Below are positions 48,496 to 58,185 of a stretch of 64,000 nucleotides of DNA, in pieces. Within the stretch, counting starts at the first letter, position 1, and each line of letters opens with the position of its first letter. A program made the translations under genes and the position numbers. Under the pieces are notes generated by a model. It did not search any database. It was not told where the DNA came from and worked only from the letters and a program-made list of their open reading frames with translations. Source of the stretch: Mycobacterium gordonae (lineage in GTDB: Bacteria; Actinomycetota; Actinomycetes; Mycobacteriales; Mycobacteriaceae); contig NZ_CP070973.1 in the NCBI RefSeq assembly GCF_017086405.1, positions 1,674,001 to 1,738,000 on the forward strand, written 5' to 3'.

Positions 48496-49961
48496 TCCGG
48501 CCTCTCCGAGCCCGCGGTGAGGATCGGTGACGGCGCCGGAACGTTGCTGCTGTTGACCGAGCCGACGGTCGACGCCCGCGCAGAAGTCGGTGATCCGCCA
48601 TCGAGGCCGGAACCCGGACCCGTGTAATCGTTGGCCAGCACCACCCGCACCGACCCAGTCGGAATCGAGGAGTCGGCGACGACGGGCAGTCCGCCCAGTT
48701 GCCGGGCGATCTCCTGGGCGCCCAGGTCGTCGGTCTTGGTAGCGCGAACCTGGCTGGACTTGACGTGCCCGCCCTCGTTGTTGCCGGCCGATCCGGCGGT
48801 GAAGCCCTTGGCGCTGAGCACGTCGAGCACCGCCGACGCCAGGCCGTTGATGTCGGTGTCGTTCATGACGTTGACGCTGGTCTTGCCGGGTGTGTAGGCG
48901 AGTTCTTCGGTTTTGCCCTGGTCCTGTTCGTGGAGCAGCCCGCCGACCCATTCCTGCACCTCATGGGGGTCCACCCGCACCACACTCTGCATCCCGTCGT
49001 CGCTCCAGCCGGCGCCGTCGAGCACCGGGATGGTGGCGAATGCGACGTTGCCACCGGTCAACTTCGACACCTGCTGGACGAAGTCCATGATGTCCCAGCC
49101 CGCCGACAGCACCACCGACCGTTGCACCGCGGCCTCCAGTCGCTTCAGCGTGGCGGGGCTGGACAGCGTCTTGCCGGAGATCACCCGGTGCGCGAGCGAC
49201 GCCATCACCGCCTGCTGGCGTACCACCCGGTCCAGGTCGCCACGGGGCAGTTCGTGGCGCTGCCGGACGAAGCTCAGCGCCTGCGGGCCGTTCAGTCGCT
49301 GCTGGCCGGCCGGGAAGTCGGCGCCCGAAAGTGGTTCGTAGACAGCCTCTTTGAGGCAAACCTCGACACCGCCGAGGGCGTCGGCGATCAAGGCGAAGCC
49401 GAGCAGGCCGATTTCGGCGTAGTGGTCCACGGTGACGCCGGTGAGGTCGGCCACCGTCTTGATCAGCGCTTCGCGGCCGGCCTCGGTGCCGGCGGTCGCG
49501 GCTTCGGCGGGCGAGGCGCCGGCCTGCACCAGGCTGGTGCGCTTGATCTCCCGGGTCTGCCCGTAGACGCCGTTGATCTTGGTCTTGCCCAGTGCGGGGG
49601 CTTGAACATAGGAGTCGCGCGGGATGGAGATCGCGGTCGCCGACTTCCCGTTGTTCGGTATCCGGACCAGGATGATGGTGTCGGTGTTGGTCGCTTCCTC
49701 GTCGCCGGCCCGCAGCGTGGCAAGTTCCTCGGCGGTCAACGGGTTACCGTGCGCGTCGGTGCGGCTGTCGAGGCCGACTAACAGAATGTCGATCGCCCCG
49801 TCGTCGGCGCCCCGGCCCAGCGAGGGCGAGGACATGTGGAAAATGCCGTCCTCGAACGAGCGGACGTTGCTCCAGGCCATCCCGGTGCCGAGGACGATGA
49901 CGACGGCTAGGGCGGTGGAAACCACACGGGTCACACGAGCCACACGTTGCGCAGGCATCAC
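48483..49961 (-). CDS. lcp1: LytR-CpsA-Psr ligase Lcp1 (Rv3267 orthologue)
   Basis: The 492-aa protein has an N-terminal membrane anchor (about residues 14-32). The LCP catalytic domain has ILLVGLDSRTDAHG, NTDTIILVRIP, SIPRDSYV, KINGVYG and GPQALSFVRQRHELPRGDLD. A C-terminal LytR_C domain includes VNVMNDTDINGLASAVLDVL. In M. tuberculosis this enzyme is the main ligase joining arabinogalactan to peptidoglycan. Its neighbours RmlD and WbbL1 make the rhamnosyl linker that it transfers. It is divergent from rmlD with a 64-bp gap. Confidence 0.95.
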   Translation of the reverse strand: MMPAQRVARVTRVVSTALAVVIVLGTGMAWSNVRSFEDGIFHMSSPSLGRGADDGAIDILLVGLDSRTDAHGNPLTAEELATLRAGDEEATNTDTIILVRIPNNGKSATAISIPRDSYVQAPALGKTKINGVYGQTREIKRTSLVQAGASPAEAATAGTEAGREALIKTVADLTGVTVDHYAEIGLLGFALIADALGGVEVCLKEAVYEPLSGADFPAGQQRLNGPQALSFVRQRHELPRGDLDRVVRQQAVMASLAHRVISGKTLSSPATLKRLEAAVQRSVVLSAGWDIMDFVQQVSKLTGGNVAFATIPVLDGAGWSDDGMQSVVRVDPHEVQEWVGGLLHEQDQGKTEELAYTPGKTSVNVMNDTDINGLASAVLDVLSAKGFTAGSAGNNEGGHVKSSQVRATKTDDLGAQEIARQLGGLPVVADSSIPTGSVRVVLANDYTGPGSGLDGGSPTSARASTVGSVNSSNVPAPSPILTAGSERPECIN

Positions 49962-50025
49962 TGTAGGCTACTTGTGCAACAGTCGCTTTCCGGGTAGCCG
50001 GACTCGGCGTGCCAGACTCGAACAC

Positions 50026-50919
50026 ATGTCGGGCAGGCTGATCATCACCGGTGCGGGCGGGCAGCTAGGCACGCTCGTGGCGGCGCAGGCCACCCGCGAG
50101 GGCCGCGACGTGCTGGCCAGAACCTCGTCGGACTGGGACATCACCGACGCCGCCGCGGCCGAGCAGATCATCCGGGCAGGCGACGTCGTGGTCAATTGCG
50201 CCGCCTACACCGACGTCGACGGCGCCGAGACCGACCAGGCCCGTGCCTACGCCGTCAACGCGACCGGCCCGGAGAACCTCGCCCGGACCTGCGCGCGAGC
50301 CGGTGCCCGGCTGGTCCACGTTTCCACCGATTACGTCTTCAACGGCGTCTTCCCGGACGCCCGGCCACGCCCCTACGAACCCGACGACCCCACCGGCCCC
50401 CAGGGCGTCTATGCGGCAAGCAAGTTGGCCGGGGAAAAAGCCGTGCTCGCCGGGCTGCCGGAGGCGGTGATCGTGCGCACCGCCTGGGTGTACACCGGCG
50501 GGGCCGACCGCAACGACTTCGTCGCCGTCATGCAGCGGCTGGCCGCGAAGGACGGACCGATCAAGGTCGTCGACGACCAGACCGGCTCGCCCACCTACGC
50601 AGCAGACCTGGCGGCCGCGCTGCTGGAGCTCGCCGATAGCCCGGTGCGAGGCCAGGTGCTGCACGCCGCCAACGAGGGCGTGGTGTCCCGTTTCGAGCAG
50701 GCCCGGGCGGTGTTCGAGGAGAACGGCGCGGACCCGCGGCGGGTGCAGCCGTGCACCAGCGACGAGTTTCCACGGCCCGCGGCGCGGCCGTCGTACTCCG
50801 CGCTGTCCGGCCGCTCCTGGGCTGCAGCGGGCCTGACCCCGCTGCGGCCCTGGCGCCCCGCTCTGAAAGCGGCGCTGACGGCGGCCTCCGATCGACCGTT
50901 ACCCTCTACGCGTGACTGA
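50026..50919 (+). CDS. rmlD: dTDP-4-dehydrorhamnose reductase RmlD
   Basis: The 297-aa SDR enzyme has the NAD(P)-binding start LIITGAGGQLGT, NCAAYTDVDGAE, VSTDYVFNG and the catalytic YAASKLAGEK. It makes dTDP-L-rhamnose for the arabinogalactan linker. The open frame extends upstream to 49624 but lies over lcp1; ATG 50026 fits the family. It overlaps wbbL1 by 8 bases. Confidence 0.96.
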   Translation: MSGRLIITGAGGQLGTLVAAQATREGRDVLARTSSDWDITDAAAAEQIIRAGDVVVNCAAYTDVDGAETDQARAYAVNATGPENLARTCARAGARLVHVSTDYVFNGVFPDARPRPYEPDDPTGPQGVYAASKLAGEKAVLAGLPEAVIVRTAWVYTGGADRNDFVAVMQRLAAKDGPIKVVDDQTGSPTYAADLAAALLELADSPVRGQVLHAANEGVVSRFEQARAVFEENGADPRRVQPCTSDEFPRPAARPSYSALSGRSWAAAGLTPLRPWRPALKAALTAASDRPLPSTRD

Positions 50920-51829
50920 CGTGCTGCCGGTCGTCGCGGTGACCTATTCGCCGGGCCCGCACTTAGAGCGGTTCTTGGCGTCGTTGTCGCTGGCCACCGA
51001 CCGGCCGGTGGGCGTGCTGCTGGCCGACAACGGCTCCACCGACGGCACGCCGGAAGCCGCCGTCGAGCGCTACCCGAACGTGCGCCTGATGCCCACCGGG
51101 GCCAACCTCGGATACGGTACGGCGGTCAATCGCACGGTCGCCCAGCTGCGCGACGGGGATTGGGACCGCTTTGACCCGGAGTGGGTGATCGTCGCCAACC
51201 CGGATGTGCAGTGGGGCCCGGGCAGCATCGACGCCCTGCTGGAGGCCGCCGCCCGCTGGCCACGGGCCGGCGCCCTGGGTCCGCTGATCCGCGACCCGGA
51301 CGGCTCGGTGTACCCCTCGGCGCGCCACCTGCCCAGCCTGGTCCGCGGTGGCATGCACGCGGTGCTCGGGCCCGTCTGGCCGCGCAACCGGTGGACGCGG
51401 GCCTACCGACAGGAGCATCTCGATCCCAGCGAACGGCCGGTCGGCTGGCTCTCGGGGTCGTGTCTGCTGGTGCGCCGGTCGGCGTTCGACCAGATCGGCG
51501 GCTTCGACGAGCGCTACTTCATGTACATGGAGGATGTCGACCTCGGCGACCGGCTGGGCAAGGCGGGGTGGCTGTCCATCTACGTCCCCTCGGCCGAGGT
51601 GTTGCACCACAAGGGTCACTCGACCGGACGCGACCCGGGTCGCCATCTGGCCGCCCACCACCGCAGTACTTACCTGTTTCTGGCGGACCGGAACACCGGG
51701 TGGTGGCGGGCGCCGCTGCGCTGGACGCTGCGGGGATCGCTGGCGGTGCGCTCGCGCGTGATGGTGCGCAACGCGGCGCGTCGGTCGCGCCGGTCGGCTC
51801 GGGAAGAACTCGCAGAAGGGCGGCGCTGA
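50912..51829 (+). CDS. wbbL1: Linker rhamnosyltransferase WbbL1
   Basis: The 305-aa GT2 glycosyltransferase has ADNGSTDGTPEAA, GANLGYGTAVNR, the metal-binding WVIVANPDV, and GSCLLVRRSAFDQIGGFDER followed by YMEDVDLGDRL. It adds L-rhamnose to GlcNAc-P-P-decaprenol, an essential step in attaching arabinogalactan. It starts at GTG 50912 inside the rmlD end and is followed one base later by manC. Confidence 0.95.
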   Translation: MTDVLPVVAVTYSPGPHLERFLASLSLATDRPVGVLLADNGSTDGTPEAAVERYPNVRLMPTGANLGYGTAVNRTVAQLRDGDWDRFDPEWVIVANPDVQWGPGSIDALLEAAARWPRAGALGPLIRDPDGSVYPSARHLPSLVRGGMHAVLGPVWPRNRWTRAYRQEHLDPSERPVGWLSGSCLLVRRSAFDQIGGFDERYFMYMEDVDLGDRLGKAGWLSIYVPSAEVLHHKGHSTGRDPGRHLAAHHRSTYLFLADRNTGWWRAPLRWTLRGSLAVRSRVMVRNAARRSRRSAREELAEGRR

Positions 51830-51830
51830 A

Positions 51831-52910
51831 GTGGCAACCCACGACGTGGATGCGGTGGTCCTGGTCGGCGGCAAGGGCACCCGGCTGCGGCCACTGACCT
51901 TGTCGGCGCCCAAGCCGATGTTGCCGACGGCCGGGCTGCCGTTCCTGACCCACCTGCTGTCGCGGATCGCCGCGGCCGGCATCGAGCACGTGGTGCTGGG
52001 CACCTCCTACCGCGCCGAGGTATTCGAGGCCGAGTTCGGCGACGGTTCCAAGCTCGGGCTGCAGATCGACTACGTGACCGAGGAGAAGCCGCTGGGTACC
52101 GGCGGCGGTATCGCCAACGTCGCCGAGAAGCTGCGCCACGACACCGTGATGGTGTTCAACGGCGACGTCCTGTCCGGCACCGACCTGGGCGAGCTGCTGG
52201 CTTTCCACCGCGATCACCAGGCCGATGTGACATTGCACCTGGTACGCGTGAGCGATCCTCGCGCATTCGGTTGTGTGCCCACCGACAGCGACGGCCGGGT
52301 CACCGCGTTTCTGGAGAAGACGCAGGACCCGCCGACCGACCAGATCAATGCCGGCTGCTACGTGTTCGCGCGCCGGATCATCGACCGGATTCCGCGGGGG
52401 CGGGAGGTTTCGGTGGAGCGCGAGGTGTTCCCCGCGCTGCTGTCGGACCCGGACGTGAAGGTGTGCGGCTACGTCGATGCCACCTACTGGCGTGACATGG
52501 GCACCCCGGAAGACTTCGTGCGCGGCTCGGCGGATTTGGTGCGCGGCATCGCCCCGTCGCCGGCCCTGCACGGCCAGCGCGGCGAGAGCCTGGTGCACGA
52601 CGGCGCGGCGGTGGCCCCCGGGGCGCTGCTGATCGGTGGCACGGTCGTCGGGCGCGGCGCCGAGATCGGTCCAGGCGTCCGGCTGGACGGCGCGGTCATC
52701 TTCGACGGCGTCAAGGTGGAGGCCGGCAGCGTCATCGAGCGCTCGATCATCGGGTTCGGGGCGCGCATCGGTCCGCGGGCGCTGATCCGCGACGGCGTGA
52801 TCGGTGACGGCGCCGACATCGGCGCCCGATGCGAGCTGCTGCGCGGTGCGCGGGTGTGGCCGGGCGTCTCGATTCCCGACGGCGGCATCCGTTACTCGTC
52901 GGATGTCTGA
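51831..52910 (+). CDS. manC: Mannose-1-phosphate guanylyltransferase (GDP-mannose pyrophosphorylase)
   Basis: The 359-aa protein has a nucleotidyltransferase domain starting VVLVGGKGTRLRPLTLSAPK and the metal site VFNGDVLSG. A C-terminal left-handed beta-helix has hexapeptide repeats (GALLIGGTVVGRGAEIGPGV). It makes GDP-mannose for mannolipids and PIMs. It is orthologous to Rv3264c, which carries the names manB, manC or rmlA2 in different sources. The 3' end overlaps the convergent Nudix gene by 19 bases. Confidence 0.94.
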   Translation: MATHDVDAVVLVGGKGTRLRPLTLSAPKPMLPTAGLPFLTHLLSRIAAAGIEHVVLGTSYRAEVFEAEFGDGSKLGLQIDYVTEEKPLGTGGGIANVAEKLRHDTVMVFNGDVLSGTDLGELLAFHRDHQADVTLHLVRVSDPRAFGCVPTDSDGRVTAFLEKTQDPPTDQINAGCYVFARRIIDRIPRGREVSVEREVFPALLSDPDVKVCGYVDATYWRDMGTPEDFVRGSADLVRGIAPSPALHGQRGESLVHDGAAVAPGALLIGGTVVGRGAEIGPGVRLDGAVIFDGVKVEAGSVIERSIIGFGARIGPRALIRDGVIGDGADIGARCELLRGARVWPGVSIPDGGIRYSSDV

Positions 52911-53446
52911 GTTCGGCGCAGAGCCTGGCCCACCAGATACTCCAGCGCGTGATCGGTGCCGGGCGGCAATGCGCCGGCCGGCCACCACCGCAGGTCGTCG
53001 GACTCTTCGCTGAGCACGATCTGCGCCTCGGCCGGGGCATGTGCGACGAACTGAAGATCCAGGTGCCGCGTCGGCACCCCCAGCGAGCAGGTCACTGGAT
53101 GTACATGCACCGCAACGAGTTCGGACTCCAGTCGCAGGTCCGCGACACCGGATTCCTCGGCCGCTTCCCGGGAAGCGGCGGCGAGGATATCGGGATCGTC
53201 GGCTTCGCAGTGTCCGCCCAACTGCACCCAGCGGCCCAACCGGGGGTGCAGGGTGAGCAGCACCCGCGCGCCGGTGTCGTCGAGCACCAGGGTGGACGCG
53301 GTGACATGGCCGGGTTCGCACTCACGCAGGCACGCGTCGGCGCGGGCGAGCACGAACCCCAGCACCGCCTCGGCCAACGATTCCTGAGCAGCGTTGGGTG
53401 CCTGCCAGCCGGTGAGCAGAGCAATCACCGAATCCCGGACGCTCAC
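52892..53446 (-). CDS. Nudix hydrolase
   Basis: The 184-aa protein has a Nudix box around GGHCEADDPDILAAASREAA followed by EESGV. The REAAEESG core is intact, while the upstream Glu position is replaced by the GGHxExxD variant common in actinobacterial members. It hydrolyses a nucleoside diphosphate linked to another moiety; substrate unknown. Its ATG overlaps the mamA stop (ATGA), making it the last gene of the fbiA-fbiB-nuclease-mamA operon. Confidence 0.9.
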   Translation of the reverse strand: MSVRDSVIALLTGWQAPNAAQESLAEAVLGFVLARADACLRECEPGHVTASTLVLDDTGARVLLTLHPRLGRWVQLGGHCEADDPDILAAASREAAEESGVADLRLESELVAVHVHPVTCSLGVPTRHLDLQFVAHAPAEAQIVLSEESDDLRWWPAGALPPGTDHALEYLVGQALRRTQTSDE

Positions 53447-55050
53447 GTGTGGGTACGCGGGCGCCGGCTGCCCCGCTTGGTTCGGCGATCACGCAGTGTT
53501 GCCCAGGCCCCTCGGCAGTCCGCGACCAGGCGCTGCGACATCCCGAGTTGATCGATGAGAACGTGCCTGTCGACGAGATCGACCGCCTTCTCGATCTCAC
53601 CGGCTTTGAGCAGCACATCGACCTCGTGAGCAAGTTCCGTGCTGGCGCAGGCGGGTGGCGGAATGGGTAATTGTTCGGCTTCGCGGGGCTCCAACTCGAG
53701 GATGCCGCCCCCGTAACTGCGACCCATGATCTCGGTGAACGCGAACGTGACGCTGTTGTGGAACACCGCGGCGAGGGCCAACGGGCTGATGCTTGGGTCA
53801 AGTCTGACGCGGTGGACGGTGTCGGTGCTCGTCGATCCGGTGGTGTTGACGGTTAGGCGCGGCGCGAAGTGGATCTGGCGCAGCATGAACAGCTCGGGAA
53901 TCCACAGCGACGGGGTGCGCCACCAGGGCTTACGAATCGAGCATTTGTAGCCCAGGTGTACCCCGGCGACTTCGCCGGCTTCGATATGCGCACTGAGCGC
54001 CCGGCCGGTGGGATTGGACGGCGCGTTGAGTAGCCATGTCCGGTGGTTGGCGGCGATATCGCTGGCACGGCAATCCTGGTCGTAAACCAGGCCGCTCAGC
54101 TGAGCGCTGCGAGAGACCAGCGGAACGCAGTGTTGTTTGAGTCGCAGCGCACGTGCCTGGGCGTCGGTAAAGGTGAAAAAGCTGTTGCGGCCCGTCACGA
54201 TGCCCACGTCGACCTCCGCGATATCGCCGAGGCGGGTCAGCGCGTTGGACTGCTTCAGTCTGCGAAGGCGGCGGATCTGCGGGGGATCGAGAAAGTATTT
54301 GGTCCACTTCTCGTCGTCGTGCAGCAGTGCGGGGGCGGCTTCCCTTCCGGTGATGTCCAATTCCGTCAACGCGCCGAGTTCGTCTGCGTCGTCGAGGTTT
54401 ACCGTGCGGACCCGGGCCGGGCCGCTGCCCACAACTCCGCAGAACAGCACGACTTCCTGCAGGATGCCGTCGAACACCAGCCGTTCGAATGTGACCAGTG
54501 TGACGTCCCGGTACCGGCTCAGGATGAAGTCGCGTAGCTGTGCGGCGTAGGTGACCTGCAGCAGTTCGGCCGGAACCACCAGGCCCACTCGCCCGCCGGC
54601 ACGCACCAGGGTAGTGCTGGCGACCACGAAGGGGACCCAGGCGTTGGTCAACTTCGTCGGTCGTAAGCCCTCGCGCCGCATCAGCTCCAGCGCAGACTCG
54701 CGCTGTTCGGCCGCCCAGTTCCCGAACCTGATGTACGGCGGGTTTCCGGCTACGCCGTCCCAACTGCCGGGCCGCGACCGGCGTAGCCAAGTGAATAGGT
54801 TCTCGTTGTCGACCGACGCGTATTGTCGTGCCTTCTTCGCCTCGGCTGCGACGAGTTCCACGCCGTGGGCCGCTGTGGTGAGCACCGCGAGTTCGCGAAG
54901 TATCCGGCCATCTCCGCAGGACGGATCGATCACCTTGCCACCCGCCGCAGCGACCCAGCGGGCTAGGAACTTGGCCACCGTAGGCGGCGTGTAATAGCCG
55001 CCGCGAACCTTGTCAGCGGACGCTGCTGTCTTGCCCGCGAACGTCGTCAT
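53443..55050 (-). CDS. mamA: Adenine-N6 DNA methyltransferase MamA (Rv3263 orthologue)
   Basis: The 535-aa protein has the gamma-type motif order. GGYYTPPTVAKFLARWV is motif X, DPSCGDGRIL (residues 42-51) binds SAM, and NPPY (103-106) is the catalytic motif. The C-terminal half is a target-recognition region (VGIVTGRNSFFTF, YGGGILELEPREAEQLPIP). The M. tuberculosis orthologue modifies CTGGAG/CTCCAG and affects expression of genes with that site over the promoter. The start at 55050 is preferred to 55089. Here a nuclease-like gene ends 60 bases upstream. Confidence 0.9.
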   Translation of the reverse strand: MTTFAGKTAASADKVRGGYYTPPTVAKFLARWVAAAGGKVIDPSCGDGRILRELAVLTTAAHGVELVAAEAKKARQYASVDNENLFTWLRRSRPGSWDGVAGNPPYIRFGNWAAEQRESALELMRREGLRPTKLTNAWVPFVVASTTLVRAGGRVGLVVPAELLQVTYAAQLRDFILSRYRDVTLVTFERLVFDGILQEVVLFCGVVGSGPARVRTVNLDDADELGALTELDITGREAAPALLHDDEKWTKYFLDPPQIRRLRRLKQSNALTRLGDIAEVDVGIVTGRNSFFTFTDAQARALRLKQHCVPLVSRSAQLSGLVYDQDCRASDIAANHRTWLLNAPSNPTGRALSAHIEAGEVAGVHLGYKCSIRKPWWRTPSLWIPELFMLRQIHFAPRLTVNTTGSTSTDTVHRVRLDPSISPLALAAVFHNSVTFAFTEIMGRSYGGGILELEPREAEQLPIPPPACASTELAHEVDVLLKAGEIEKAVDLVDRHVLIDQLGMSQRLVADCRGAWATLRDRRTKRGSRRPRTHT

Positions 55051-55110
55051 GGCACAAGTATCTGTGGAACCACTGACATCCCGGCTCACCCCCGTGCGCG
55101 AGTCGGCCGA

Positions 55111-55812
55111 CTACGTCGCATGAGGCGGCAGCCCCTGGAATCGTGCGTGGTAGGCGTTGTATACGTCCGCACTGAATCGCTCGATCCGCAACGGGCTGTC
55201 CGGGCTGGGCAGGTTAGGGTCGACCTGACCCGTGATCGGGTCCCACGAAACCAGGCTCATGGCTTCTGCCCGGTGGTTGGGCTCATCCACGAGTGCCCGG
55301 CCACCCAGTCGCGTCAACGTTCCAATGATGGCGTTCGTTCGTGAGCCGGCGGGAAGGCACGGCGTCGGTATCGCGACAACGAAGCTCACCACGGCGCTAG
55401 GAAATCTGCTGTGGACGGTGGTTGCCTCCGTTGCCAGGTCGTTGATCATGTTCTGCCAGTTCTTGCCGACGCTGTCATGGTCGTTGAGGGTCTTGCTGTC
55501 GAATGCGATCCGCACGCCGTCCGGCCGGTAACCCACATCGAAGTTCTGCGGTCGGACACCACCCACTATTCGTACGGGGCCGACCTCGACGCAGTCGGGC
55601 TGTGACGGCTGCAGCTGGCTGGCTGCGGGAACCACGATGGGGATGTCGCCGAGCATCGCGGATAACGCGGCACCCACCGCGGCATCTATCAGCGTGCCGA
55701 AGTCCATGCCGTCCTTCTTGGAGAACTTGGCGGCGGTGAGCCACTTCTGACCGAAAGCAGTGAATTCCGTCACTGGCAGTTCAATTGGCGGCATCGATTG
55801 CAAGACAGCCAT
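55111..55812 (-). CDS. PD-(D/E)XK-like protein, candidate restriction endonuclease partner of MamA
   Basis: The 233-aa protein matches no family I recognise by name. It contains NFDVGYRPDGVRIAFDSKTL (residues 90-109): Asp92 or Asp98 followed on the next strand by Asp105-Ser106-Lys107. This is the arrangement of the PD-(D/E)XK nuclease core, and the amphipathic helix NWQNMINDLATEA follows. No signal peptide or membrane segment is seen. It lies between fbiB (33-bp gap) and mamA (60-bp gap) on the same strand. M. tuberculosis has fbiB directly next to mamA, as far as I recall. ATG 55812 or the internal ATG 55794 could start it. Confidence 0.6.
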   Translation of the reverse strand: MAVLQSMPPIELPVTEFTAFGQKWLTAAKFSKKDGMDFGTLIDAAVGAALSAMLGDIPIVVPAASQLQPSQPDCVEVGPVRIVGGVRPQNFDVGYRPDGVRIAFDSKTLNDHDSVGKNWQNMINDLATEATTVHSRFPSAVVSFVVAIPTPCLPAGSRTNAIIGTLTRLGGRALVDEPNHRAEAMSLVSWDPITGQVDPNLPSPDSPLRIERFSADVYNAYHARFQGLPPHAT

Positions 55813-55844
55813 TCTGGAAGGCTATTCCAATCACGCGAACGTCT

Positions 55845-57203
55845 TCATTTGCGGATCAACAAGTCCGCGACCGGCACCGGGTCGCGCAACCCCGCGGGCT
55901 CGGCGGGATATCCGACGGCGACGGCGCCCAGCGGCGCCCAATCGGCGGGCAGCGCGAGCTCATCGCGGACCAGGTCGGCGGCGAAGATCGTCGACCCGAT
56001 CCAGCAGCTGCCGACGCCGCGCACCGCCAGCGCAACCAGCAGCGCCTGCACGGCCGCGCCCACCGCGACGGTGAACATGGTGTGTTCGGCCGCGGAGCGG
56101 GCGGCGTCGGGATAGCTGTGGGCTCCGTCGGGCACCAGGAACGGGATCATCACTTCCGGTGCGTCGTAGAGAATCTGGCCGCGTGCCACCCGGCGCTCGA
56201 CGGATTCCGCGGGCCGGCCGTCCCCGGTGAGGTCGGCGCGCCACTTGTCCTTCATCCGGTCCAGCAGCCGCGTGCGGGCGGCCCGGTCCTGCAACCAGAC
56301 GAAGCGCACCGGACGGGTGTGGTGCGGGGCCGGCGCGGTGAGTGCTTCGGCGACAGCGGATTCCACCACGTCCGGGGACACCGGCTCGGCGCTGAACTTG
56401 CGCACGGACCGGCGCAGCAGCTGGGCCTGCCCGCGCCCCAACTCGATCGCCTCGGCGGTGCCGAGCCAGAACAGGTCTTCGGTGCCCGCGCGCACCAGCC
56501 GGCGCGCCGTCGAGCCGTCGTCGACCGGGTCCAGTCCGCGTACCACCGCGACCGGCGTGTCGGTGAGCTTGCCCTTGACCAGATCGGCGGCGGCAGCGAT
56601 CTCGTCGGCGACCGCCACCTCGGTGACCACCAGTTCGTTGCCGTGCGGGTCGACGGCCCCCGAATAGTTGTGCAGCACCGCCAGACCCGCGGCACCGATC
56701 GTCGCGTCGATCTGACCGTTGCGCCAGGCGCGGCCCATGGTGTCGGTGATGACCACGGCGACCGTGACGCCGAGTCGCTCGCGCAACTCGGCCCGCAGGG
56801 CAGCGGCGCTGCCATCCGGGTCCAGCGGCAGCAACGCCAATTCGGTTCGCCCGACATTGGATCCGTCCACGCCGGCCGCCGCCTGGATCAGACCCAGCCT
56901 GTTCTCGGTGATCAGCGTCCGTTCCTTGCGAGCCAGCACCCGGACGGCCTCTTCGTCGACGAGCCTGCGGCGCAACCGGTCTCGTTCTTCGTCATCCTCG
57001 GGCGCCGGCACCAGCCGGCCCTCGCACTTGGACACCACCTTGCTGGTCACCACCACCACGTCACCGTCGCGCAGCCACGGCGCGGCCGCGATCAGCGCGG
57101 CGGCCAGGTCGTCGCCGGGGCGGAATTCGGGAAGCCCGGCCACGGGCAGGATTTCGATCCTGGCGGCGGAGCCGTGTTCGCCGGCCGGTGGCAGCGCGGT
57201 CAC
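55845..57203 (-). CDS. fbiB: F420 gamma-glutamyl ligase / nitroreductase-like FbiB
   Basis: The 452-aa protein has two domains. The N-terminal F420-0:gamma-glutamyl ligase (CofE-like) domain spans about residues 15-250, with [33 protein letters not shown] and [20 protein letters not shown]. The C-terminal FMN-binding nitroreductase-like domain has [20 protein letters not shown] and [12 protein letters not shown]. In mycobacteria it reduces dehydro-F420-0 and adds the glutamate tail. It starts at GTG 57203, overlapping the fbiA stop (GTGA). Confidence 0.95.
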   Translation of the reverse strand: MTALPPAGEHGSAARIEILPVAGLPEFRPGDDLAAALIAAAPWLRDGDVVVVTSKVVSKCEGRLVPAPEDDEERDRLRRRLVDEEAVRVLARKERTLITENRLGLIQAAAGVDGSNVGRTELALLPLDPDGSAAALRAELRERLGVTVAVVITDTMGRAWRNGQIDATIGAAGLAVLHNYSGAVDPHGNELVVTEVAVADEIAAAADLVKGKLTDTPVAVVRGLDPVDDGSTARRLVRAGTEDLFWLGTAEAIELGRGQAQLLRRSVRKFSAEPVSPDVVESAVAEALTAPAPHHTRPVRFVWLQDRAARTRLLDRMKDKWRADLTGDGRPAESVERRVARGQILYDAPEVMIPFLVPDGAHSYPDAARSAAEHTMFTVAVGAAVQALLVALAVRGVGSCWIGSTIFAADLVRDELALPADWAPLGAVAVGYPAEPAGLRDPVPVADLLIRK

Positions 57204-58185
57204 ACCGTCACGCCCGCGAGGTCCAGCCCGGCGCGCACCATGTCAGCCGTCGCCACCGGGTCTCGCATCAACAGGGGAACGGCACGCACCGCGACTCCGT
57301 CGATCTGCGCGCTGTCGCCGTCGTGCACCAGCCAGCAGTCCAGGATCCCGGTGGCGCTGCGGGCGCCGTAGTGCCGGCCCACCGCCTGCGCGGTGGATTC
57401 CACCCCGATGGCGGACAGGCAGGCATCAGCCATGCCGCGCAACGGTTTTCCGCCGACGATGGGGAGTAGCCGACCACCGGAGCGGGCGCGGCGCGCAGCG
57501 CGGCCCGGATGCCGGGTACGGCCAGGATGGCGCCCACGCTGACCACCGGATTCGACGGCGCCAGCATGACGACGTCGGCTGTGCCGATAGCTTTCACGGC
57601 TTCTTCTGTCGCCGTTGCCTTTTCGGTGCCGACGAACGCGAAGCTGTGGGTGGGCACCTGGGCGCGATGGCGTACCCACCACTCCTGGAAATGGATCGCC
57701 CGCCGATTGCCGTCAGCCGGGTCGGTGATCACCACATGCGTCTCGCAACGGTCGTCGCTGGCCGGCAGCAACTGTGCGCCGGGTTGCCATCGGTCGCACA
57801 GTGCGGCGGTGACCTGCGACAGCGGATAGCCGGCGTTCAGCATCTGGGTTCGCACCAGGTGGGTGGCCAGATCGCGGTCGCCGAGCATGAACCAGTCGGG
57901 CTGCACCCCATAGCGGGCGAGTTCCTCTTTGGCATGCCAGGTTTCGTCGCGGTGGCCCCAGCCCCGGTCCGGGTCCACCCCGCCACCGAGGGTGTACATA
58001 CAGGTGTCGAGGTCCGGGCAGACGCGCACGCCGTGGATCCAGGCGTCGTCGCCGACGTTGACGACGGCGGTGAGTTCATGGCCGGCATCCCCGCCCTGAG
58101 CAAACTGGCCCAGGCCGAGCAGCTGCTGCACTCCGAGCAGGAATCGGGCGCCCCCGACGCCCCCGACCAGAACAGTGACTTTCAC
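57200..58185 (-). pseudogene. fbiA: FbiA, LPPG:FO transferase, with an apparent 1-nt frameshift
   Basis: From ATG 58185 the frame matches FbiA through GVGGARFLLGVQQLLGLGQF, NVGDDAWIHG, LGDRDLATHLVRTQML and LAPSNPVVSVGAILAVPGIR to VVGYSP. It then becomes nonsense and runs on to about 57268. In another frame the protein resumes exactly as IVGGKPLRGMADACLSAIGV and GILDCWLVHDGD and ends at TGA 57200-57202. The break is at GGGG 57461-57464, where one base is missing. Restored length would be about 328 aa, like M. tuberculosis FbiA (331). FbiA makes dehydro-F420-0. The remainder of the gene is undamaged, so a sequencing error in the homopolymer or a very recent mutation is likely. Confidence 0.85.

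Noticed and set aside
51519..53321. 600-aa minus-strand ORF
   Set aside because: Overlaps wbbL1, manC and the Nudix gene; the sequence is low-complexity Arg/Gly/Ala without motifs.
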